DNA of 64,000 nucleotides, taken from positions 1-64,000 of the forward strand of contig JAFTVM010000064.1 of NCBI GenBank assembly GCA_017465745.1, in the 5' to 3' direction. Both the position numbers and the translations under genes were made by a program. The stretch's first letter is position 1; the number at the start of each line of letters is the position of its first letter. The DNA comes from Oscillospiraceae bacterium (GTDB lineage Bacteria > Bacillota > Clostridia > Oscillospirales > Oscillospiraceae). Below, piece after piece: positions 55,686-63,202 of the stretch. Under the pieces are notes generated by a model. The model was not told where the DNA came from, did not search any database, and saw only the letters and a program-made list of their open reading frames with translations.

Positions 55686-56195
55686 TTGAGTTACTACAAT
55701 GACCAGGCGCTTTCCCACCACGGCATCAAGGGTGTGAAGTGGGGTCGGCGCCGTTTCCAGAATGCCGATGGCTCTCTGACCCCCGCCGGCAGAGCACGGT
55801 ATGCGGACAATCCCGCGGAATCCAGAAAGACCAGACAGGCCAAGGAAGCGCGTTCCCGCTTGCTCGAGGACGCTGAAAATGCGGACAAGAAGGCTGCTGA
55901 ATACGAGGCCAAAGGTAACGCCCGCAAGGCAAGTTTCTATAAGGACCTTGCCGATTTCGATCGAATCGACGCGGCCGAATACGATGCTCCTATTCAGAAG
56001 TATCAGCGGGAGGACAAGTTCCGCGCTACCCGAAAGGATATTTCCGCTTCCCGGCAGACCGGTCATAAGCTGGCTACCAACCTGATCGCGGGTCCTTTCG
56101 CCAACAGAACCTACAACAGCGTCTTGGCCGCCGGCGGCACTCGTACCGCGGCGATGGTACTACGAAGAACAAGTTCGACTAACCGTCGGAGGTAA
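55686..56195 (+). CDS. third structural-module protein with HHGIKGVKWG tag
   Basis: 169 residues from a TTG with AAGGAGG eight bases upstream. LSHHGIKGVKWGRRRFQNADGSLTPAGRARY is the tag plus the same GSLTPAGR extension as in the protein at 51907. The rest is a long charged helix (AKEARSRLLEDAENADKKAAEYEAKG). Lies between terminase and portal. The tag family is known to me from phage head modules without an assigned role. Confidence 0.65.
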   Translation: MSYYNDQALSHHGIKGVKWGRRRFQNADGSLTPAGRARYADNPAESRKTRQAKEARSRLLEDAENADKKAAEYEAKGNARKASFYKDLADFDRIDAAEYDAPIQKYQREDKFRATRKDISASRQTGHKLATNLIAGPFANRTYNSVLAAGGTRTAAMVLRRTSSTNRRR

Positions 56196-56201
56196 TTCAA
56201 A

Positions 56202-57485
56202 ATGGAACACGATTTCTGGACCCGGCTGAAGCATGGCTGGAACGCGTTCTTAAGCCGGGAACCCACTGAGTACTACCGGATGGATCTCGGTCAGAGTTAT
56301 TCCCGCCGACCGGACCGGCCTCGCCTCAGCCGAGGTAATGAACGTACGATCATCACGTCCATCCTGAACCGGATGGCTGTGGATGCCGCTGAGATCGAAA
56401 TCAAGCACGTCCGCCTTGATGAGAACGGGCGATATTTGGAAGACATTGATTCGGGCCTGAACAACTGCCTGAATGTGGAAGCCAATATCGACCAGGCGGG
56501 CACCGCTTTCAAACAAGACATGTATATGTCCATGCTGGACGAGGGTGTTATCGCCGTCGTTCCCATCGACACGTCTGTCGACCCCAAAGTGAGCAGCTCT
56601 TATGAGATCGGCACCATGCGTGTTGCGAAGATTATCCAGTGGTATCCGCAGCATGTTAAGGTTCATGTTTACGACGACCGCTCCGGCAAGCATGTGGACG
56701 CTATCTTCCACAAGCGCCATGTAGCCATTGTCGAAAACCCGTTCTATGCAGTGATGAACGAGCCGAACTCCACTCTGAAGCGCCTCGTCCGGAAGATGAA
56801 TCTTCTGGATGCCGTTGACGAGCAGAGCAGCTCCGGTAAGCTGGACCTCATCATCCAGCTGCCCTACACCGTCAAGACGGAAACCCGACGTCAGCAAGCC
56901 GAGAAACGGCGCACCGACATCGAGAAGCAATTGACCGGTTCCAAGTATGGTATCGCCTATACAGATGGTACCGAACGGATTACCCAGCTGAATCGACCCG
57001 TTGAAAACAACCTTCTGAAGCAGATTGAATACCTGACGAGTATGCTCATGAGCCAGTTGGGTATCACGCCTGAAATTCTGAACGGTTCCGCCGATGAGAA
57101 AACGATGCTGAACTATAACAACCGAATCATTGCTCCTATGGTGACGGCTCCCGTCGAGGAGATGCACCGAAAGTTCCTGACCAAGACTGCCCGTAAGCAG
57201 CGGCAGGCGATCACTTACTTCAGAGATCCCTTCAAGCTGGTGCCCGTCAGTCAGATGGCCGAGATCGGCGATAAGTTCACCCGCAACGAAATCATGACGT
57301 CCAACGAGATCCGTCAGAGTATCGGCATGAAGCCTTCTTCCGACCCCAAGGCAGATGAGCTTCGCAATAAGAACCTGAGCGAACCCAAAAACGGTGAGCA
57401 GCCCAGCGTTCCGCCTGACTCTGCCCAAAAGGTTAACATAACACCTGAACAGCCTAAGGAGGAAATTCAAAATGGAACAGTTTGA
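56202..57485 (+). CDS. HK97-type portal protein
   Basis: 427 residues. RTIITSILNRMAVDAAEIEIKHV at the start, ENNLLKQIEYLTSMLMSQLGITPEILNGSADEKTMLNYNNRIIAPMVTAPVEEM in the stem region, and FTRNEIMTSNEIRQSIGMKPS near the end are standard portal elements. It forms the dodecameric DNA channel. Its last 14 bases overlap the protease-capsid gene. Confidence 0.93.
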   Translation: MEHDFWTRLKHGWNAFLSREPTEYYRMDLGQSYSRRPDRPRLSRGNERTIITSILNRMAVDAAEIEIKHVRLDENGRYLEDIDSGLNNCLNVEANIDQAGTAFKQDMYMSMLDEGVIAVVPIDTSVDPKVSSSYEIGTMRVAKIIQWYPQHVKVHVYDDRSGKHVDAIFHKRHVAIVENPFYAVMNEPNSTLKRLVRKMNLLDAVDEQSSSGKLDLIIQLPYTVKTETRRQQAEKRRTDIEKQLTGSKYGIAYTDGTERITQLNRPVENNLLKQIEYLTSMLMSQLGITPEILNGSADEKTMLNYNNRIIAPMVTAPVEEMHRKFLTKTARKQRQAITYFRDPFKLVPVSQMAEIGDKFTRNEIMTSNEIRQSIGMKPSSDPKADELRNKNLSEPKNGEQPSVPPDSAQKVNITPEQPKEEIQNGTV

Positions 57486-59328
57486 TTTCAAAGGCTGGGC
57501 TACCAAAAGTGGTGTTAGATGCTCCGATGGTCGAACCATCACCGCGGACGCATTCAAACACAACGATGGCAAGAAGGTTCCCCTGGTTTGGAACCACCAG
57601 CACGATATTCCGGAAAACGTGCTCGGCTGGGCGATCCTGAAGCATTGCGCTGAGGGTATGTACGCCTACTGTAAGTTCAACGACACCAAGTCCGGACAGA
57701 ACGCAAAGCTCCTGGTTCAGCACGGCGATGTGACCCAGCTGTCTATCTACGCCAATCGCCTGAAGCAGGATAACGCGAAGAACGTCATGCACGGCGAGAT
57801 TCGCGAGGTCAGCCTTGTTCTGGCTGGCGCAAATCCCAAAGCATTCATTGAGTCTGTCAACCTCGCTCATGGCGATGGTGATCAGGGCGATGAAGTAGTC
57901 ATCTACACCGGCGAAAATTTCGAACTGGCCCACGCCGATGAGGACACCAACGATAAGGAGGAAAACAAAATGGCAGATGAGAACAAGAAGCCCGAAGGCG
58001 GCGAAAAGACCGTCGGCGAAGTCTGGAACGGCCTGATGGCCAAGATTTCCGAAGACGAAAAGACCGTCATTCACATGATGATCGGTGAGGCCTCTAAGAG
58101 AGGTTCCGCCGGCAACGACGAGGAGGAGAACATGAAGCACAACGCATTCTACGGTGATCAGGGTGAAGAGATGATGGCCGGCGGCGCCATGATGGGCGAG
58201 CCCGTTGTTTCCCACTCTGATCTGAGAGAAATCATCAAGCTGGCTAAGTCCAGCGGCGTCGGCTCCCTGCGGGACGCTTTCCGCATCTACGCTGAGGAGA
58301 CCGAGAACGATGTCCTGCAGCACGGTTTCGTGGACGAGGACGGCGAGGACGCCATCAACTACCTGTACCCCGAGTACAAGGACGTTAAGTCCGGTATGCC
58401 CGAGGTCATCAACCGTGACCAGGGCTGGGTCACTGTGGTCATGAACAAGACCCACAAGAGCCCCATGTCCCGTATCCGTACCCGTCAGATCGACGCCCGT
58501 GACGCCGGCCTGCGCGGTCGTGGCTTCAAGAAGGGCCAGCAGAAGAAGCTGAACGGCAACACCAAGCTGCTGAAGCGTACCACCGATCCCTACACCATCT
58601 ACGTGAAGGACCAGCTGGATCGCGACGACATGGTCGACATCACCGAGTTCGATGTGGTCGCCTACAAGTACGGTGAGATGACCCTGAATCTGAAGGAAGA
58701 GATGGCCCTGGCTATCATGGTCGGCGACGGCCGCGAGGATGGCGATGCGGACAAGATTCCCGAGGATAAGATCCGTCCCATCTGGAAGGACGACGAACTG
58801 TTCACCATCCATGTGGATCTGGACATCGCCAAGGCCAAGAAGGAGCTGCAGGGCACCAACACCGCTGCCAACTTCGGTGTGAACTACATCTACGCCGAGG
58901 CTGTCCTGATGTCCATGCTGTACGCCCGTGAGAACTACAAGGGTACCGGCACTCCTGACTTCTTCTGCGCTCCCCATCTGGTGAACGTGATGCTGTGCGC
59001 CCGCGACCTGAACGGCCGCCGTATCTACGACACCGTGGATGACATCGCAAAGGCTCTGAATGTCGGCAAGATCCATACCGCCGAGCAGTTCACCAACCTG
59101 GTTCGTACCGATGACGACGGCAAGCAGCACAAGCTGCTGGGTCTGATGGTCTCCCTGGGGGACTACACCGTCGGCGCAACCAAGGGCGGCCAGATCACCC
59201 GCTTCCAGCAGTTCGACATCGACTTCAACCGCGAGAAGTTCCTGATTGAGTCCCGCTCCTCCGGCGCTCTGACCTGCATCAAGTCCGCCATCGCTCTGGA
59301 AGAGCTGGTCGAAGAGGCCGCTGCCTAA
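57472..59328 (+). CDS. prohead protease - major capsid protein fusion (HK97-like)
   Basis: 618 residues. Residues 1-150 are an S78-type prohead protease: VWNHQHD (His), TQLSIYAN (Ser) and GEIREVSLVLAGANP. An acidic scaffold-like linker follows, then an HK97-fold capsid protein (SRIRTRQIDARDAGLRGRGFKKG, LLKRTTDPYTIYVKDQLDRDDMVDITEF, QFDIDFNREKFLIESRSSGALTCIKSAIALE). In-frame ATGs at 57970 (GGAGG eight bases before) and 58132 (AGGAGGAG directly before) could make capsid protein alone in excess. I recall the same fused layout in related phages. Confidence 0.9.
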   Translation: MEQFDFKGWATKSGVRCSDGRTITADAFKHNDGKKVPLVWNHQHDIPENVLGWAILKHCAEGMYAYCKFNDTKSGQNAKLLVQHGDVTQLSIYANRLKQDNAKNVMHGEIREVSLVLAGANPKAFIESVNLAHGDGDQGDEVVIYTGENFELAHADEDTNDKEENKMADENKKPEGGEKTVGEVWNGLMAKISEDEKTVIHMMIGEASKRGSAGNDEEENMKHNAFYGDQGEEMMAGGAMMGEPVVSHSDLREIIKLAKSSGVGSLRDAFRIYAEETENDVLQHGFVDEDGEDAINYLYPEYKDVKSGMPEVINRDQGWVTVVMNKTHKSPMSRIRTRQIDARDAGLRGRGFKKGQQKKLNGNTKLLKRTTDPYTIYVKDQLDRDDMVDITEFDVVAYKYGEMTLNLKEEMALAIMVGDGREDGDADKIPEDKIRPIWKDDELFTIHVDLDIAKAKKELQGTNTAANFGVNYIYAEAVLMSMLYARENYKGTGTPDFFCAPHLVNVMLCARDLNGRRIYDTVDDIAKALNVGKIHTAEQFTNLVRTDDDGKQHKLLGLMVSLGDYTVGATKGGQITRFQQFDIDFNREKFLIESRSSGALTCIKSAIALEELVEEAAA

Positions 59329-59350
59329 TTCCTGACGGAGGAATTTCAAA

Positions 59351-59674
59351 ATGGCTAAATTTCACGGCAAAGTCGGGTTCGGCATTCCTACGGAGCAGGA
59401 ATCCGGTCTCTGGGTAGAGAAGATCAAGGAACACGAGTACTCCGGTGATCTCATCCAGATGAGCCGTCTGCTTCAGGCATCCGAGAACGTCCACGACAAC
59501 ATGACTCTTTCTGTGGAGATCAGTATCGTGGGCGATGACTTTGCCCTGAAGAAGTTCGGCCTGATTCGGTATGTCGAACTTGGGGGTGTGAAGTGGAAGG
59601 TCAGTAAGGTCAACCCTTTGCCCCCCAGACTCATCTTAACGGTTGGAGGTGTCTACAATGGCGGATTGGCGTGA
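59351..59674 (+). CDS. head-closure/neck-type structural protein
   Basis: 107 residues with GGAGGAATTTCAAA before the ATG. AKFHGKVGFGI...SGLWVEKIKEHEYSGDLIQMSRLLQASENVHDNMTLSVEISIVGDDFALKKFGLIRYVELGGVKWKVSKV...LILTVGGVYNG. The pattern matches phage neck/head-closure proteins in this position. Confidence 0.7.
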   Translation: MAKFHGKVGFGIPTEQESGLWVEKIKEHEYSGDLIQMSRLLQASENVHDNMTLSVEISIVGDDFALKKFGLIRYVELGGVKWKVSKVNPLPPRLILTVGGVYNGGLA

Positions 59675-59963
59675 ATTGCAGACACTTCTGATCGAGCTGC
59701 TTGGAAGTAAGAATGTATATTTTCAGCCTCCAAGCGGCTATCTGATGAGTTATCCCGCGATCGTGTTCACCCGTAAGACTCCCAACCGGCGTTTTGCGGG
59801 TGACAGCGTGTATTTCAGATTGTCCTGTTATGAAGTAACGGTGATAGACCCTTCTCCCGATGGCCTGATCGCTAATAAAGTGGAGCAGCTTCCTTACTGT
59901 GCCCACGATCGCCACTTCAAGAAGGATAATCTCAATCACGACACATTCACTCTGTACTTCTAA
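59658..59963 (+). CDS. tail-completion-like protein
   Basis: 101 residues after GGAGGTGTCTACA, 17-base overlap. NVYFQPPSGYLMSYPAIVFTRKT...CYEVTVIDPSPDGLIANKVEQLPYCAHDRHFKKDNLNHDTFTLYF fits the small tail-completion/terminator proteins that follow head-closure genes. Confidence 0.7.
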   Translation: MADWRELQTLLIELLGSKNVYFQPPSGYLMSYPAIVFTRKTPNRRFAGDSVYFRLSCYEVTVIDPSPDGLIANKVEQLPYCAHDRHFKKDNLNHDTFTLYF

Positions 59964-59978
59964 AGGAGGATGAACCCT

Positions 59979-60698
59979 ATGCCCAGAATCGAATGGCATA
60001 AGACCGGTGAAAACAAGTATGAAACCGGTGTAAAGATGGGTGTGCTGTACCCCCAGGTTAACGGTGCCTACCCCAAGGGCGTGCCCTGGAATGGTCTGAG
60101 CGCCGTCACCGAAAGCCCCTCCGGTGCCGAAGCTTCCCCTGTCTACGCTGATGACATCAAGTATCTGAACCTGCTGTCCGTCGAGGAGTTCGGCGCGACC
60201 GTCGAGGCCTACATGTATCCTGATGAATTCGAAGCCTGCCAGGGCTACGCCGAGATTGCCCCCGGCATCACCATTGGTCAGCAGGAGCACCAGGCCTTTG
60301 GTCTGTGCTACCGCACTACCATCGGTAATGATACCGAGCGCAACAACCACGGCTACAAGCTGCATCTGATCTACGGTGCCACCGCTGCTCCCTCCGAGCG
60401 CAACTACCAGACCATCAATGACAGCCCTGAGCCTATGACTATGTCCTGGGAGCTGACCACTGTCCCCGTCGCTGTCAAGGGTAAGAACCCCACTGCAAGT
60501 CTGACCCTGGATTCCACCAAGACCGACGCCACCGTGCTGAAGGCTCTGGAGGATGTCCTGTACGGTTCCGAGACCGAAGAGGCACATCTGCCCCTGCCCG
60601 ACGAGATCGTCGAGATTCTGGCTGCTGCCGCACAGGCTCAGGCCGCCGCTGCTAACGCAGATCCCGACAAGACCGAGGGTGACGAGACCCAGCAGTAA
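59979..60698 (+). CDS. major tail (tube) protein
   Basis: 239 residues from the ATG nine bases after AAAGGAGG. KYETGVKMGVLYPQVNGAYPKGVPWNGLSAVTESPSGAEASPVYADDIKYLNLLS...MSWELTTVPVAVKGKNPTASLTLDS is typical of siphovirus tail tube proteins with a terminal Ig-like part missing. Ala-rich charged C-terminus. Followed by a strong terminator. Confidence 0.85.
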   Translation: MPRIEWHKTGENKYETGVKMGVLYPQVNGAYPKGVPWNGLSAVTESPSGAEASPVYADDIKYLNLLSVEEFGATVEAYMYPDEFEACQGYAEIAPGITIGQQEHQAFGLCYRTTIGNDTERNNHGYKLHLIYGATAAPSERNYQTINDSPEPMTMSWELTTVPVAVKGKNPTASLTLDSTKTDATVLKALEDVLYGSETEEAHLPLPDEIVEILAAAAQAQAAAANADPDKTEGDETQQ

Positions 60699-60713
60699 TC
60701 CTGCAATATATTT

Positions 60714-60757
60714 GGGAGTCGTATTCAGTTAGGCTGGCGACTCCCTCTTTTATTTTT
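60714..60757 (+). terminator. terminator after the tail tube gene
   Basis: GGGAGTCG (60714-60721) / CGACTCCC (60738-60745), then TCTTTTATTTTT. Likely sets a high ratio of upstream structural genes. Confidence 0.8.
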
Positions 60758-60777
60758 GTGAAAAGGAGAAAGTTACC

Positions 60778-61194
60778 ATGCTGAAAAAGCCCATTACCTA
60801 TACCGACTACGACGGTAACAAGAGAACCGAGAATTTCTGGTTCAACCTGGACGAGGCTGAGATTCTGGAGCTTATGGTGAAGTATCCCGGCGGTCTGAAG
60901 GCCATGCTGGAGAAGATCGTCGAGGAAGAGGACGGCGCCAAGATTCTGGCGATGATCAAGGAGATCATCATGCTGGCATACGGCGAGAAGTCCCTGGACG
61001 GCAAGTACTTCGAGAAGTCCGAGGAGAAGTCCAGAGCGTTCACTCAGACCCGCGCATACTCCGCTCTGATTATGGAGCTGTATCGCGTTCCCGGTGCCGC
61101 TGCTGAGTTCATGAACAAGATCATTCCTCAGTCCACCGCCCCCGCTGCCAACCCCGGCAACGGCCCTGCCCTGAACGTGGTCGCGACTCAGTAA
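60778..61194 (+). CDS. tail assembly chaperone (gpG-like)
   Basis: 138 residues after AAAGGAGAAAGTTACC. ITYTDYDGNKRTENFWFNLDEAEILELMVKYPGGLKAMLEKIVEE...ILAMIKEIIMLAYGEKSLDGKYFEKSEE...YSALIMELYRVPGAAAEFMNKII is a known pattern for the first chaperone. It folds the tape measure during tail assembly. Confidence 0.85.
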   Translation: MLKKPITYTDYDGNKRTENFWFNLDEAEILELMVKYPGGLKAMLEKIVEEEDGAKILAMIKEIIMLAYGEKSLDGKYFEKSEEKSRAFTQTRAYSALIMELYRVPGAAAEFMNKIIPQSTAPAANPGNGPALNVVATQ

Positions 61195-61209
61195 TTAAGG
61201 AGGCTTGCT

Positions 61210-61764
61210 ATGCCTCTTAAACTTACTGTTCCGCCCGCTGAAATCGGGTATAACCCCCAAACCAGGCAGTTCCTATATTCCCACGACAAGACTGTCACGC
61301 TCACTCTCGAGCATTCCCTTGTCTCCCTTTCAAAATGGGAATCCAAATGGAAGAAACCTTTCCTCTCTCAGAAAGAACTGACGCACGAGGAAACCATCGA
61401 CTACATCCGATGTATGACCCTGACCCAGAATGTAGACCCGAAGGTCTATAACGGCATCACTGATGAGCTCATTGAGCAGGTCAACGCCTACATCAAAGAT
61501 CCGATGACCGCTACCTGGTTTGCAAAAGACGACAGAAAGAAACAGGAATCCGTAATCATCACCTCCGAGAGGATCTATTACTGGATGACTGTTTGTCAAA
61601 TCCCTCCTGAGTATCGGAAATGGCATCTGAATCGACTGATTACCCTGATCCGGGTATGTGAAGTCGAAAGCAGACCCAAGAAGAAGATTCCTCAGAAGGA
61701 TACAGCTGCCCAGTATCGGGCGCTGAACGCGAAACGCAGAAAAGCACTACGATCGAAAGGGTGA
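61210..61764 (+). CDS. second tail assembly protein (gpGT-like)
   Basis: 184 residues after AAGGAGGCTTGCT. TVTLTLEHSLVSLSKWESKWKKPFLSQKELTHEETIDYIRCMTL...WFAKDDRKKQESVIITSERIYYWMTVCQIPPEYRKWHLNRLITLIRVCE is the usual second protein beside the chaperone; here it is a separate gene rather than a frameshift product. Confidence 0.8.
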   Translation: MPLKLTVPPAEIGYNPQTRQFLYSHDKTVTLTLEHSLVSLSKWESKWKKPFLSQKELTHEETIDYIRCMTLTQNVDPKVYNGITDELIEQVNAYIKDPMTATWFAKDDRKKQESVIITSERIYYWMTVCQIPPEYRKWHLNRLITLIRVCEVESRPKKKIPQKDTAAQYRALNAKRRKALRSKG

Positions 61765-61770
61765 TTTACC

Positions 61771-62811
61771 ATGGGCAACAGCCCCTTAGTCACTGATACC
61801 AGACTCAGCCCCCACTTCAATCCCCGCAACCACGCAATCGATACGGTGACGATCCATTGCGTAGTGGGTCAGTGTACGGCTAAAACGGTTCTGAACTTCG
61901 ACCGGTTTGATCTGGACGACCCGGATGACGATGACGCCTCCTGCAACTACGTTGTGGGTTGTGACGGTTCCATCGGTCTGTGCGTTGAAGAAAAGAACCG
62001 CTCCTGGTGCACTTCCAATCGCGACAACGACCATCGCGCCATTACCATCGAGGTGGCTTCCGGCACCAAGCATCCCTATGAGGTGACCGACGCCGCCTAT
62101 AAGGCGCTCATCAATCTGCTGGTCGATATTTGCCAGCGGAATCCTGGCATTGGCACTCTGAAATGGAAGGGCGACAAGTCTCTGATTGGTCAGCCCGACA
62201 AGCAGAACATGACTGTCCATCGCTGGTTCGCCAACAAGGCGTGCCCCGGCGAATGGCTGTACAGCCGCCATGCCCAGATTGCAGCCGAAGTCAATGCCCG
62301 TCTGACCGGCGGCACTACGACCAAGCCTGCAGTTCCCACTCCCGCCCCTACTCCCTCCGAACCCACTACCCCCGATACTTCCGTAAAGTTCAAGGCCGGC
62401 GATCTGGTTTCTCTGACTGCCGATGCTAGGTACTACAACGGCACTGAGGTGCCTCGTTGGGTGCTTCGCAAGAACTGGTACGTCAAGTCTGACGCCAAGG
62501 GTGACCGCGTCGTCGTCAACAAGTCTGAAGATGGCAAGAACGCTATCAACAGCCCCATCCATGCGAAGTATCTGAAGCTGGTTCAGGCGAAACCCGATGT
62601 CCCTTATCTGGTGCAGGTCTCCATCTCCGACCTGAACATCCGTAAGGGCCCCGGCACGAACCACGGTAAGCGTGGTGTGACCGGTAAGGGTGTCTTCACC
62701 ATCGTGGAAGTTCAAAATGGTTCCGGCTCCAAGTCCGGCTGGGGCCTGCTTAAGGCCTATCAGAAGAACCGAAACGGTTGGGTTTCCCTGGATTACTGTA
62801 AGAAGGTCTGA
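61771..62811 (+). CDS. endolysin: N-acetylmuramoyl-L-alanine amidase with SH3-type domains
   Basis: 346 residues. Amidase-2 fold: TVTIHCVVGQCTAKTVLNF (zinc His), SCNYVVGCDGSIGLCVEE, AITIEVAS, TVHRWFANKACPGEWL (zinc His and Cys). Pro/Thr linker (185-205), a wall-binding domain with FKAGDLVSLTADARYYNG, and an SH3b-like end (LNIRKGPGTNHGKRG...WVSLDYC). It cleaves peptidoglycan. Placement between tail assembly and tape measure is unusual and could mean a tail-bound lysin. Confidence 0.88.
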   Translation: MGNSPLVTDTRLSPHFNPRNHAIDTVTIHCVVGQCTAKTVLNFDRFDLDDPDDDDASCNYVVGCDGSIGLCVEEKNRSWCTSNRDNDHRAITIEVASGTKHPYEVTDAAYKALINLLVDICQRNPGIGTLKWKGDKSLIGQPDKQNMTVHRWFANKACPGEWLYSRHAQIAAEVNARLTGGTTTKPAVPTPAPTPSEPTTPDTSVKFKAGDLVSLTADARYYNGTEVPRWVLRKNWYVKSDAKGDRVVVNKSEDGKNAINSPIHAKYLKLVQAKPDVPYLVQVSISDLNIRKGPGTNHGKRGVTGKGVFTIVEVQNGSGSKSGWGLLKAYQKNRNGWVSLDYCKKV

Positions 62812-62824
62812 CGAGGACATCGCC

Positions 62825-63202
62825 ATGGTTACCTTTAAGCACTCGGGAAACTTCAACAATACGAAGCGGTTCTTCAGGCGTGCTTCAGAGGCGAGATTTC
62901 TGCAAGATCTGGATAAGTACGGGCAGATGGGAGTGGACGCCCTCGCGGCAGCTACCCCCATCGAGTCCGGAAAGACTGCGAGCTCCTGGTATTACGAGAT
63001 TGTTCGTTCCGGGAGCTCCTTTTCCATTCATTGGGGTAACTCCCACGTAAACGACGGTGTGAACATCGCCGTTATCATCCAGTATGGACACGGTACGGGT
63101 ACCGGTGGTTACGTCGAGGGACGGGACTACATCAACCCGGCTATCCAGCCCATATTCGATGAGATCGCAGAGAAGCTATGGAGGGAGGTATCGACCCTAT
63201 GA
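62825..63202 (+). CDS. HK97 gp10-like tail component
   Basis: 125 residues from the ATG at 62825. FKHSGNFNNTKRFFRRASEARFLQDLDKYGQMGVDALAAATPIESGKTASSWYYEIVRSG...GYVEGRDYINPAIQPIFDEIAEKLWREV fits the gp10-like/neck family. It normally lies between head-closure and tail tube genes; here it follows the endolysin. Overlaps the tape-measure start. Confidence 0.75.
   Translation: MVTFKHSGNFNNTKRFFRRASEARFLQDLDKYGQMGVDALAAATPIESGKTASSWYYEIVRSGSSFSIHWGNSHVNDGVNIAVIIQYGHGTGTGGYVEGRDYINPAIQPIFDEIAEKLWREVSTL

Noticed and set aside
62711..62720. TTCAAAATGG inside the endolysin gene as a further late start box
   Set aside because: No GGAGG at the right distance and the ATG does not open a family-like protein.
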